Assembly (NCBI GenBank): GCA_964519895.1
Contig: CAZFLE010000028.1
Location: 1-64,000 of the forward strand
DNA: 64,000 nucleotides
DNA from: CAYFPX01 sp964519895
GTDB taxonomy: Bacteria; Myxococcota_A; UBA796; CAJQPC01
Direction: 5' to 3'
Shown here: piece by piece, positions 1-7,142 of the stretch
How positions within the stretch are numbered: position 1 is the first letter of the stretch
Layout: each line of letters begins with the position of its first letter
Made by a program: the position numbers and the translations under genes
Notes under the pieces: model-generated
Databases searched by the model: none
Seen by the model: only the letters and a program-made list of their open reading frames with translations
What the model was told of the DNA's origin: nothing

Positions 1-1
1 G

Positions 2-55
2 GCCCGTGGCGACGAGCGACAGATCTACGTCGACTCGCTGGGCTGGGAAGTCTAG
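2..55 (+). CDS. 3' end of an upstream gene (partial)
   Basis: The last 17 codons of a gene that begins before the window; they read as ARGDERQIYVDSLGWEV and stop at a TAG. The G of that stop is the first base of the GTG start of the next gene, so the two are probably translationally coupled in one operon. The tail is too short to assign a family. Confidence 0.6.
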   Translation, partial: ARGDERQIYVDSLGWEV

Positions 56-645
56 TGGTCGACCCCCGCATGCTCGACGGCGTGAGCAGCCTGACGGTGC
101 TGTCCGCCGACGAACGCGACGAGCTCGCCCAATACCTGGACGCCGTGCGGTTCATGTCCGGCGACGTGCTGATCCACGAGGGCCGCCGCTCACCTGGGGC
201 CTTCCTGTTGCTCGAAGGCCAGATCGACGTGCACAAGAAAGTGCCCGGCAAGGCCGAGCGCGTGCTCACCAGCCCCATCCCGGTGGGGGAGTGGTTCGGG
301 CTGGTGTCGCTGCTGGATGGCCTGCCCGCGACCGCCACCGTCATGGCCCAGGCCGAGTCCCTGGTCGTGGCGATGGGCCGCGCGGACTTCTGGAAGGTGG
401 TCGGTGCCGGAGACCCCTTTGGCGTGCACTTCCTGCGGGCCATGCTGCGCTGCACGGCCATCCAGCTGGCCCGGATCGACCACAATGTGCTGGCACTGCG
501 CAACCAGCTGGCCCGGATCGAGGACGGTGAGCCCCTGGGCGAGACCATCAGCGCCCAGCACCTCGAGGCCCTGAGCGAGCCGGAATCCTCTGGCGACGCC
601 TTCACCCTGCCCGAGCCGTCGGATCCGACGGGCTCGGACGGTTGA
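55..645 (+). CDS. cyclic nucleotide-binding domain protein (no DNA-binding domain)
   Basis: A 196-residue soluble protein that looks like the effector domain of CRP/PKA-type proteins. Residues about 10-130 carry the roll-like fold: a GDVLIHEGRRSPGAFLLLEG stretch, then GEWFGLVSLLDGLPATATV, which corresponds to the phosphate-binding cassette, although the usual FGE-x-ALL glutamate and final arginine are not conserved. No helix-turn-helix follows, so it is not a CRP-like transcription factor; the last 45 residues are acidic and Pro/Ser-rich. The GTG start overlaps the preceding stop by one base and the next gene begins 12 nt downstream. Whether it binds cAMP, c-di-GMP or nothing cannot be told from the sequence. 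It may sense a nucleotide and act on a partner protein. Confidence 0.8.
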   Translation: MVDPRMLDGVSSLTVLSADERDELAQYLDAVRFMSGDVLIHEGRRSPGAFLLLEGQIDVHKKVPGKAERVLTSPIPVGEWFGLVSLLDGLPATATVMAQAESLVVAMGRADFWKVVGAGDPFGVHFLRAMLRCTAIQLARIDHNVLALRNQLARIEDGEPLGETISAQHLEALSEPESSGDAFTLPEPSDPTGSDG

Positions 646-657
646 CGGGAGCACCCG

Positions 658-1524
658 ATGCCCTCTGAGCGGGAGCTCGCCGATCAGCTGGTGCGGTTCA
701 GCCACCTCTGCTACCAGCGCAACCTGCTGGTGGCGCTCGACGGCAACCTCTCCGCCCGCATGGACGACGGGCACATCCTGTGCACCCAAGCCGGATGTCA
801 CAAGGGCTTCCTGACCCGGGACGACCTGGTGGTCATCGACATGCAGGGTCGCAAGGTGCGCGGGCGCGGACAGCCGACCAGCGAGATGGCCATGCACCTG
901 ACCTGCTACAAGGAGCGGCCGGACTGCATGGCGGTCGTGCACGCCCACCCGCCGCTGGCCATCGCGTTCACCATCGCCAACCAGACCATGGCGAACTGCG
1001 TGCTGCCCGAGGTCGTGCTGACCCTGGGCTCGGTGCCGACCGTGCCCTACGAGACCACCGGCACCCAGGACCTGGCCGACAAGATCGCGCCCTACATCGT
1101 CGACCACGACGCCATCCTGATGGACCGTCACGGGGCCGTGTGCCTGGGCACGTCGCTGCTCGAGGCCTTCTGCCGCCTGGAGATCGTCGAGCACACCGCG
1201 CTGATCACCAAGTCCGCCCGGGACATGGGCCACGTCAAGACCCTGCCCGCCGACGAAGCCGTCGCCCTGCGGTCGATGGGCCTCAAGCGCTACGGCGGCC
1301 CCCCGGCCGCGGTGGCCCAGGCCGACACGCCCACCGCGGGTCTGCCGGATGTGTGCACCACCTGCGGAGGCTGCGGGAACCCTCAACCGAGCGGCATCGC
1401 GCCCGCGGCGGGGTTCTCGGTGCTGCGGGTGGTGTCCCAGGGACCGTCGCCGCCGACGGGGGAGCAGCAAGCCCTGGCGGACATGGTGGAAGAAGAGGTG
1501 CTGAAGGCGCTGGGGCGGGGCTGA
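658..1524 (+). CDS. class II aldolase/adducin family protein
   Basis: A 288-residue member of the class II aldolase family (fuculose-phosphate aldolase, ribulose-5-phosphate epimerase, adducin head). The zinc site is visible: H95 and H97 in VHAHPPL and H158 in MDRHGAV, with E76 in PTSEMAMH at the catalytic acid position. These predict a cytosolic zinc-dependent retro-aldol reaction on a sugar-phosphate-like substrate, which I cannot specify. The last ~65 residues are an extension beyond the usual ~215-residue fold and carry a small Cys cluster (CTTCGGCG), perhaps an extra metal site. It follows the cyclic-nucleotide-binding gene by 12 nt with GGGAG upstream of ATG, so an operon is likely. A MITE-like element begins 6 nt after the stop. 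Confidence 0.85.
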   Translation: MPSERELADQLVRFSHLCYQRNLLVALDGNLSARMDDGHILCTQAGCHKGFLTRDDLVVIDMQGRKVRGRGQPTSEMAMHLTCYKERPDCMAVVHAHPPLAIAFTIANQTMANCVLPEVVLTLGSVPTVPYETTGTQDLADKIAPYIVDHDAILMDRHGAVCLGTSLLEAFCRLEIVEHTALITKSARDMGHVKTLPADEAVALRSMGLKRYGGPPAAVAQADTPTAGLPDVCTTCGGCGNPQPSGIAPAAGFSVLRVVSQGPSPPTGEQQALADMVEEEVLKALGRG

Positions 1525-1530
1525 GCTAGC

Positions 1531-1692
1531 TAGTCCCCTGTCTCGGAAGTTCGTGGGCGCTCACTTGCCCTCGCCGCGGCTGGCGGCCCGCTCTCGCGTT
1601 GCTGTGACTCGGCCACACCGGCCGCTCAAGCAGACCACCAGCCGCGGCGATGGCTGCGCGATCACCTCACGAACTTCCGAGACAGGGGACTA
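1531..1692. mobile_element. MITE-like element with 25-bp perfect terminal inverted repeats
   Basis: The two ends, 1531-1555 and 1668-1692, are perfect inverted repeats of 25 bp (left end TAGTCCCCTGTCTCGG...). The outermost two bases are TA on both sides, which fits a TA target duplication around 23-bp termini, as made by IS630/Tc1-mariner transposons. A second perfect 13-bp inverted pair (1571-1583 with 1638-1650) lies inside, so most of the element can fold as one long imperfect hairpin. There is no transposase. It sits between two convergent genes, and its right end supplies the TAG stop of the minus-strand lipoprotein gene. It may also act as a bidirectional terminator (inference). Confidence 0.75.
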
Positions 1693-2052
1693 CGGCGCGA
1701 ACACCACGTCGATCACAAACCCCACCTCGACCGGCCCGTCGCCGAAGCGCCGCATGCGCTTGCCGTCTTGGAGCGGTGCCTGGGCGCAGGCGATCAGTGC
1801 GGGGGGCGCGTCGCCGTCGGCGGTCTGCTTGAGGATGCCGTGGGAGCCGTAGACGGACACCGAGACCTTGCCCGCCAGGTCGTCCTGGGTGGCCAGGGCT
1901 TCGGTGTAGCAGCGCAGGATCGGGCGCTGGAATTCCTTGGCCAGGGCCCCGGACAGGGACTTCGGCGCGGGTGCTTCCGGGTGGGCCCGAGAGGTGACGG
2001 TCACGCTGGGGTCCGAGCCGCAGCTGGTGAGGAGGAACAGAGCGCTGAGCAT
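1690..2052 (-). CDS. small lipoprotein with AgmX/TonB-C-like domain
   Basis: A 120-residue predicted lipoprotein. The start is set at the ATG giving MLSALFLLTSCGSD, a short signal peptide with a lipobox Cys at position 11; the frame stays open upstream but the extra sequence is unlike a signal. The body contains a Phe-x(5)-Leu-Arg-Cys-Tyr stretch followed by a basic beta-strand region and a C-terminal GPVEVGFVIDVVF strand, reminiscent of the C-terminal domain of AgmX/PglI-type myxobacterial proteins; this match is weak. Its TAG stop lies in the terminal repeat of the adjacent MITE, so the original C-terminus may have been altered by the insertion. It is divergent from the PEBP-like lipoprotein, 58 bp away. 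Confidence 0.65.
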   Translation of the reverse strand: MLSALFLLTSCGSDPSVTVTSRAHPEAPAPKSLSGALAKEFQRPILRCYTEALATQDDLAGKVSVSVYGSHGILKQTADGDAPPALIACAQAPLQDGKRMRRFGDGPVEVGFVIDVVFAP

Positions 2053-2110
2053 GGCCCAGCCTACCTCGCAGGCGCGCTCTGGTAGCCTCCGTCGCGCCAC
2101 GGAGGTCCCC

Positions 2111-2890
2111 ATGAAGCTGCCCCTGTCTATTACTGCGTTGTTGCTGGTCGCCTGCGGCCCCAAGGACACCACCCCGGAGCCTGCGGCCGAGCCGGCCCCC
2201 GCCGTCGAGGCCGAGCCTGCGGGTCCTGCCGAGGCCAAGGCCCCGTTCTTCGTGGCCAGCAGCTCCCTGGAGCAGGGTGCGCTCATCCCGCCGGCCTACG
2301 CCTTCTGCATCCCCGCGGAGGAGGGCCACGTGACCCTGGGCACCAACACCAGCCCCCAGCTGAGCTGGTCCGGTGTGCCCGACGGCACCCAGTCCTTTGC
2401 CGTCATCGCCCACGACCCCGACGTGCCCAGCGTGGGCGATGACGTGAACCAGGAGGGCAAGACCGTGTCCGCCGACCTGCCCCGGGTCGACTTCACCCAC
2501 TGGGTGCTGGTCGATATTCCCGGCGATGTGCGGTCCCTGGACGAGGGCGTCGACAGCAGCGGCGTGACGGCTGGCGGCAAGGAGTCCGGCGCCACCGACC
2601 ACGGGGTGCGAGGCCTGAACGACTACACCAAGTGGTTTGCCGGAGACGCCGACATGGGCGGGGAGTACGGCGGCTACGACGGGCCCTGCCCGCCCTGGAA
2701 TGACGAGATCCTCCACCACTACGTGTTCACGGTCTACGCCCTGGACGTGACCAGCCTGGCCCTGGAGTCCATCGGTCGGCCCTTCGAGCGCAGCGATGCC
2801 CTGGCCGCGATGGAGGGCCACGTGCTGGCGAGCGCGGAGCTGACGGGCACGTACACGCTGAACCCGGCGCTGGAGGTGGTCGGGGAGTAG
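2111..2890 (+). CDS. YbhB/YbcL (PEBP, Raf kinase inhibitor-like) lipoprotein
   Basis: A 259-residue lipoprotein; the signal MKLPLSITALLLVAC ends in a lipobox Cys at 15, followed by a Pro/Ala/Glu linker. The mature part shows the phosphatidylethanolamine-binding fold: PQLSWSGVPDGTQSFAVI and DPDVPS form the ligand pocket, FTHWVLVDIP the central strand, and GYDGPCPPWNDEILHHYVF the conserved PPxGxGxHxYxF-like segment. Bacterial members are periplasmic or cytosolic proteins of mostly unknown function; this one should be membrane-anchored. The start is supported by GGAGGT five bases before ATG. The spacing from a TAGCCT box (2083-2088) to that Shine-Dalgarno recurs before other lipoprotein genes here. 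Confidence 0.88.
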   Translation: MKLPLSITALLLVACGPKDTTPEPAAEPAPAVEAEPAGPAEAKAPFFVASSSLEQGALIPPAYAFCIPAEEGHVTLGTNTSPQLSWSGVPDGTQSFAVIAHDPDVPSVGDDVNQEGKTVSADLPRVDFTHWVLVDIPGDVRSLDEGVDSSGVTAGGKESGATDHGVRGLNDYTKWFAGDADMGGEYGGYDGPCPPWNDEILHHYVFTVYALDVTSLALESIGRPFERSDALAAMEGHVLASAELTGTYTLNPALEVVGE

Positions 2891-2923
2891 GCTCGGCGGG
2901 CGGCGGGCCTTGGTTCAGGACAG

Positions 2924-4447
2924 TCAAAGCGCCGCCCCGGACAGCAGGTACACCCCGCCACCGTCTTCCGCGCCCAGGTCGAGCTCCGGCACACCCACGA
3001 TCACGTCCTCGATGCCGTCGCCGTCCAGGTCCTCGGTCTTGGCAGCGGTCGCATCCAGCCCGTAGGTCGGCGACTCCGGCTCCAGGCTCACGACAGCATC
3101 GGTGAAGTCCAGCGTGCCGACGATGGGCCCGTGGAACACCTGGAAGAAGGGATCGCCGACCCAGCCACCGTCGGCGACGCCCAGCTCGTCGTCGCCGTCC
3201 AGGTCGTGGTCACCAAGACCCACGCCTTCGTAGACGTAGCCCCCGTTGACGTTGGGGTCGTAGATCTTTCCGTCTGGAAGTCCCGTGGACAGGGCGCTAG
3301 CGGTGGCTGAGCCGGAGTAGACCATCACCACGGGATCGATCTCGTAGGTCCGAACTGCGGTGCCGATGATCAGGTCGGCATAGCCGTCGCCGTTCAGGTC
3401 CGACGTCAACGAGACGGTCTGACCGTCGCCAAAGGACGTGCGGTTGCGCTCGCTGGCATCGGCGGTCCAGTGGGTCCCGGTGACCGGCCCGTGGAAGAGG
3501 TAGACCCCGCCGGCGACACCACTCTCGTACAGGACCCCAGGGGCGCCGATCACGAAGTCCTGGTGTCCGTCCCCGTTGATGTCGCCGTCCCCCGAGACAG
3601 ACCATCCGGCGAACTCGAGGATCGTGTCGTTCAGGAATGTGGCGTGGGCTTCGTCAGTGCCCCGCTCGCCGCTGAAGGGGGCGTGGAAGAGGTAGGCGGC
3701 GCCCTCGCGAGTGTCGACGGCGTCGGTCGCAGGTGCGCCCATGAGGAGGTCGGCCAGGCCATCCCCGTTCACGTCTCCGGTGCGGGACGCGGCTCGTCCC
3801 AGGTAGTCCTGGATGCGGTTGGTGAGGACGCCACAGGCGTCGTCCACAGAAGTGGGGGGGGTCGGGGAGCCGCAGACAATGTAGCCGTCGCTGGCCACCT
3901 TGCCGCCCACAAGGATGTCGTCGAGACCGTCGCCGTTGGTGTCTCCAAGGCCGGTGACTTCCCAGCCGGACTGGGCGCCACTTCCATCCCCTTCGATGGT
4001 TGTTCCGCTGGCAGAAATCGTGTGGCTACCCGCGAGGTCCGTCCGAACTATGTAGGCGCTTCCTTGCGTAACCTCGACAGAGCTGTCTTGAGGGGCACCG
4101 ACCACGACCTCCGTGGACCCGTCACCGTCAAAGTCGCCGGCGGCCTCTACGCTGAACCCGGCCTCCCCACTCGCTACCTCGCCAAGGAGGACGGCGAATG
4201 CGAAAGCGTCGATTGTTGGGCCTGGCGTGGGCTGCGTGCCAGTCCCGGTGCCCGAATCCCCTGCGGTTGCGGTCCCACTGTCATCTGCCGTTCCCGTGTC
4301 GGAATCGGAGTCTGTGGCCGTCTCGGAGTCGTGGATCGGCGAGCCAGAGTCTTGTTGGGCGGTAGTCACGACCCCCGTGTCTGACGAGTGGACGCCTTGG
4401 CAGGCAAGGGGAGTCAGCACGCCCATGAGCGAAACAAGCGTCGGCAT
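2924..4447 (-). CDS. FG-GAP repeat beta-propeller lipoprotein
   Basis: A 507-residue exported protein with a signal ending in LTPLAC (Cys 16), a Thr/Ser/Asp-rich linker to about residue 70, and then at least seven FG-GAP/integrin-alpha-like blades. Each has a calcium loop of the DxNGDGxxDxxxG type: FDGDGSTEVVVGAPQ, DTNGDGLDDILVG, DVNGDGLADLLMG, DINGDGHQDFVIG, DLNGDGYADLIIG, DLDGDDELGVADG and DLDGDGIEDVIVG. This predicts a calcium-stabilised seven-bladed propeller on the cell surface, probably for adhesion or binding. It begins 2 nt after the stop of the deacetylase-like gene, so the three minus-strand genes from 5885 down form an operon. Confidence 0.88.
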   Translation of the reverse strand: MPTLVSLMGVLTPLACQGVHSSDTGVVTTAQQDSGSPIHDSETATDSDSDTGTADDSGTATAGDSGTGTGTQPTPGPTIDAFAFAVLLGEVASGEAGFSVEAAGDFDGDGSTEVVVGAPQDSSVEVTQGSAYIVRTDLAGSHTISASGTTIEGDGSGAQSGWEVTGLGDTNGDGLDDILVGGKVASDGYIVCGSPTPPTSVDDACGVLTNRIQDYLGRAASRTGDVNGDGLADLLMGAPATDAVDTREGAAYLFHAPFSGERGTDEAHATFLNDTILEFAGWSVSGDGDINGDGHQDFVIGAPGVLYESGVAGGVYLFHGPVTGTHWTADASERNRTSFGDGQTVSLTSDLNGDGYADLIIGTAVRTYEIDPVVMVYSGSATASALSTGLPDGKIYDPNVNGGYVYEGVGLGDHDLDGDDELGVADGGWVGDPFFQVFHGPIVGTLDFTDAVVSLEPESPTYGLDATAAKTEDLDGDGIEDVIVGVPELDLGAEDGGGVYLLSGAAL

Positions 4448-4449
4448 GT

Positions 4450-5502
4450 TCAGCAGACACGCTCACACAGCGGTTCTGAGTCCAGAATCTCTTGCATGAG
4501 CCTGGCTCTCAGTTTGACTGCTGCTAGGGCGTCCAGAAGGCTGTCGATTGTGGTCTGGTCGGTCGAAGCCTGTGATGGATCGTTGTAGTCCGTGTCGCGG
4601 TACTCCCAGGCGTGGACCGTGACTCCAACGAACTCTCCTGGCTGGGCGAGATCGAGTTCCCGAAAGACGTTCTGCACCGTGATCCCGCCAGTACTTCCGA
4701 CATTCAAGTGCCTACCACTGATCTCCCGCACCTCGACACCGTTGTAGGTGGCCGCCCGGGGGGAGGAGAGCGCCTCGATGCCGTTCGCGTCCGGATCCGT
4801 CACACAAGGGCAGACATCACCCTGCGCGCCCTGTGAGTACAGCACCTCAGGCTGCCACTCCAGCTGCTTGTAGTCAGGATCGGTACCCTGGCTTGATGCA
4901 AAGCTGTTGAACCGGTTGTCGAACAGGCTGTCCGGACCGAAGGTCTCCAGGTCGATCACCTGCCGTAGCTCCTCCAACAACGCGTAGGCGTCGCTCACGG
5001 GCGGCGGCGGTTCGGACACAAAGCCCGCTGGCGACCAGACCTGGGTTCCCTGGCACGCCAGCCAGCCCTGGTGCTCGATGCACTCCAGCACGGGGATGCT
5101 GTGGTAGCCGTCCCAATTCGTGCCGAAGGTGTGGGTCACGTCGTGGTGGTGAAACCCGATCATGTGACCGTGGCCGATCCACTCGGTCAACTCCCCTCGG
5201 GCCGACTCCGAGTCCAGAAAGAACTCCAGCCAGGGCGCAGAAAGCAGGAGCGTGAGCAGATGATTCGTGCTGTCCGCCTTCTCCACCAGGGCCTTCATCC
5301 GATCGAACTCGTCGGCCGGCTCGACCTGGGGGTCCGCGTGGATGTTGATCCAGATGCCGGTCCTCGCGGGAGGCACCGCCGTGGCCGTGCCGATTTCTCC
5401 CGGCTCCGGCGCAGCCACCTGATCCACCGCCTGGGCGGACCCCGTGGATCCCGGTATGCCCCGGGCCCAGGTCGCAAAGTCGGGTTCGTGCGGCGCCAGC
5501 AC
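4450..5502 (-). CDS. polysaccharide-deacetylase-like protein (tentative)
   Basis: A 350-residue protein whose middle region resembles NodB-type carbohydrate deacetylases: GIWINIHADPQVEPADE near residue 50, a leucine-rich helix, then GHGHMIGFHHHDVTHTFG, a His-rich segment like the metal-binding 'GHEIGNHTxTH' motif of that family. The rest (WEYRDTDYND near the C-terminus) could be the closing strand. The classical TFDDG motif is not obvious, so the call is tentative. The GTG start overlaps the TAG of the upstream gene by one base (TAGTG), an arrangement also seen at 53-57. No signal peptide is evident. Confidence 0.55.
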   Translation of the reverse strand: MLAPHEPDFATWARGIPGSTGSAQAVDQVAAPEPGEIGTATAVPPARTGIWINIHADPQVEPADEFDRMKALVEKADSTNHLLTLLLSAPWLEFFLDSESARGELTEWIGHGHMIGFHHHDVTHTFGTNWDGYHSIPVLECIEHQGWLACQGTQVWSPAGFVSEPPPPVSDAYALLEELRQVIDLETFGPDSLFDNRFNSFASSQGTDPDYKQLEWQPEVLYSQGAQGDVCPCVTDPDANGIEALSSPRAATYNGVEVREISGRHLNVGSTGGITVQNVFRELDLAQPGEFVGVTVHAWEYRDTDYNDPSQASTDQTTIDSLLDALAAVKLRARLMQEILDSEPLCERVC

Positions 5503-5885
5503 TAGAAGTCCCGGAGCTCCACCCGCCCAGACACCCGAGCCACCGCCAGCGCTGCGGCGCCGTTCTTCACGTGGAAGCCGAACCGCACCAGCTGGTCCCC
5601 CTTGAGGTCGTTGTCGACCACGATGAAGTCGTCGTAGAAGTAGCCGTCACCGGTCTGCACGAGTCCGATGTTCTTCTGAGCCACCGGCGTATTTTCCACG
5701 TTTGCCCACTCCATCCGTGGGGTGGCCTCCAGGGTACCCGTCAGGCCGCGCATCTCCCAGCTGATGCGGACCGACTTAACGCTCGCGGAACGCATCCAGG
5801 GCGTGCAGGGGATGAAGACCAGGGTGGTCGAGTCGGCGAAGATCGTGGTCCAGAGGAATGAGGCGGTCTTACTGTTGCAGGCCAT
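5502..5885 (-). CDS. hypothetical protein, first gene of the FG-GAP operon
   Basis: A 127-residue protein I do not recognise. It begins MACNSKTASFLW with the chosen ATG. The frame stays open for another 27 codons upstream and crosses a 13-G tract (CCC codons, hence a run of prolines), so a longer, slippage-sensitive N-terminus is possible. The sequence alternates short strands, ending GDQLVRFGFHVKNGAAALA, and may be a beta-sandwich. No catalytic motif is seen. It is coupled by a one-base overlap to the deacetylase-like gene. No signal peptide is evident on the shorter form. Confidence 0.55.
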   Translation of the reverse strand: MACNSKTASFLWTTIFADSTTLVFIPCTPWMRSASVKSVRISWEMRGLTGTLEATPRMEWANVENTPVAQKNIGLVQTGDGYFYDDFIVVDNDLKGDQLVRFGFHVKNGAAALAVARVSGRVELRDF

Positions 5886-5946
5886 TGCGGGCTCCCGGTT
5901 CAAGCCCGCCAAGTCCAGCTGTCGGGCGGGTTCAGGGGTAGCCCGC

Positions 5947-5959
5947 GGGGGGGGGGGGG
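5947..5959. repeat. 13-base G homopolymer
   Basis: An uninterrupted run of 13 G (13 C on the coding strand of the 5502-5885 gene). It lies 62 bp upstream of the preferred ATG of that gene and inside its longer open frame. Tracts of this length slip in replication and in sequencing, so the exact count may not be reliable. Confidence 0.8.
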
Positions 5960-6029
5960 TCGTCAATGTCCGACCGATGACACCGCACTCGATCAGTGCC
6001 CCTCACCCCGCTCAACCAGACCCGAGATC

Positions 6030-6041
6030 TATGCTGGCGCC
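6030..6041 (+). promoter_or_regulatory. possible -10 box of a leaderless promoter
   Basis: TATGCT at 6030-6035 resembles a sigma70-type -10 box and ends six bases before the ATG of the copper-monooxygenase-like gene. No Shine-Dalgarno sequence fits in between. Transcription would therefore start at or next to the A of the ATG. No good -35 box is seen. Inference from spacing only. Confidence 0.4.
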
Positions 6042-7133
6042 ATGGTGCTCCTCCTCTTGTCCTGTGCCCCCGACAGCTCGGAGCCCGGGCTGCTCGATCT
6101 CACCGTCACCCTCGCGCCTCCGGCGTCCGGCTACCAGATCGTGACCGAGCCATTGGAGGTCGGGGCCTATGAAGAGCGCGACGTCTGCACCATCGTTCGC
6201 ATGGAGCCCGTCGACGGCGAGACCCTGCTGTGGACGGACACCCTCGAGACCCTGGTGAGCGACAACACCCACCACATGAACGTGTTCATCGGGCAGTTCA
6301 GCTTTCTGGACCCCTTCCTGGGCGAGGGGGCCAGCGAAGACGCCCTGGGCATGCCGATCGGCCAGTACGACTGCGACGAGCTGAGCGTGATGGAGTCGGC
6401 GTTTCCGGTGTTCCCCAGCCAGCGCGACAACCAGCAGATCACCCTGCCGGACGGGGTCGCAGCGCCCTTGCTGGTGCCCGGGCTCTACGTCTTCAGCCAC
6501 CACTACGTGAACGCCAGCGACACGCCCGTCCTAGTGAACGCGGCCCTGAACGTCGAGACCGTTCCCGCCGACGCGGTGGACCAGGTGGCGTCGCTGGTCT
6601 TCGACGCCATCGGCGGCTTCGAGGTGCCGGCGGGCGAGCGCCAGGTGCAGACCCGCACCTGTGTGATGGACCGCGACGTGAGCGTGGCCCTGGTGAGCAC
6701 CCACACCCACGAGTGGGGCGAGTGCACGGCGCTGTCCGCCTTTGACGGCCAGGACGTGTCGAGCGAGCCGTTCTTCGTGAACAAGGACTGGGAGGTCCCG
6801 CCGATCCTGCACTTCGAGCCCCAGACCTTCGAGCTCGCAGCCGGCGAGGGCATCCACTACGCCTGCCACTTCGACAACGACACCGAGCGCACTCTGACCG
6901 TGGACGGCACGGCCGAGGGCGAGATGTGCGTCTTCGCCGCGGTGGTCTACCCGGCTCCGTTGGGGGTGAGCGAGGTCGAAGCGGTGGTCGAGGGGGGCGA
7001 GCTGGACGGCCTGATCGAGCTGCTGGACCAGACCCTGGGGGGCTGCCCGGACCACGCAGAGGCGCCGTCCCCTTGGGACGAGGGCCGGACCTGTGAGCCC
7101 TATGCGCAGACCGAGAGCAACACGCTCCGGTAG
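6042..7133 (+). CDS. copper type II (PHM/DBM-like) monooxygenase-fold lipoprotein
   Basis: A 363-residue lipoprotein with a minimal signal, MVLLLLSC (Cys 8). Its copper-ligand pattern matches the peptidylglycine monooxygenase / dopamine monooxygenase fold: HH at 77-78 (NTHHMNVF) and HH at 153-154 (FSHHYVN) would form the first copper site, while H221 and H223 (STHTHEWG) with M295 (GEMCVF) match the second site, where the animal enzymes have HTH and DEMC. Paired cysteines around 49, 111, 207, 227, 275 and 296 suggest disulfides. The family uses two coppers to hydroxylate C-H bonds, but the substrate here is unknown and bacterial members are poorly characterised. It stands alone, convergent with a hydrolase gene, and a -10-like box sits directly before the ATG. 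Confidence 0.8.
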   Translation: MVLLLLSCAPDSSEPGLLDLTVTLAPPASGYQIVTEPLEVGAYEERDVCTIVRMEPVDGETLLWTDTLETLVSDNTHHMNVFIGQFSFLDPFLGEGASEDALGMPIGQYDCDELSVMESAFPVFPSQRDNQQITLPDGVAAPLLVPGLYVFSHHYVNASDTPVLVNAALNVETVPADAVDQVASLVFDAIGGFEVPAGERQVQTRTCVMDRDVSVALVSTHTHEWGECTALSAFDGQDVSSEPFFVNKDWEVPPILHFEPQTFELAAGEGIHYACHFDNDTERTLTVDGTAEGEMCVFAAVVYPAPLGVSEVEAVVEGGELDGLIELLDQTLGGCPDHAEAPSPWDEGRTCEPYAQTESNTLR

Positions 7134-7142
7134 CGGACCCGA

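Noticed and set aside
190..1470. 426-codon minus-strand frame opposite the cyclic-nucleotide and aldolase genes
   Set aside because: Composition is a GC-frame shadow with no domain; the two plus-strand genes have clear motifs and ribosome-binding sites.
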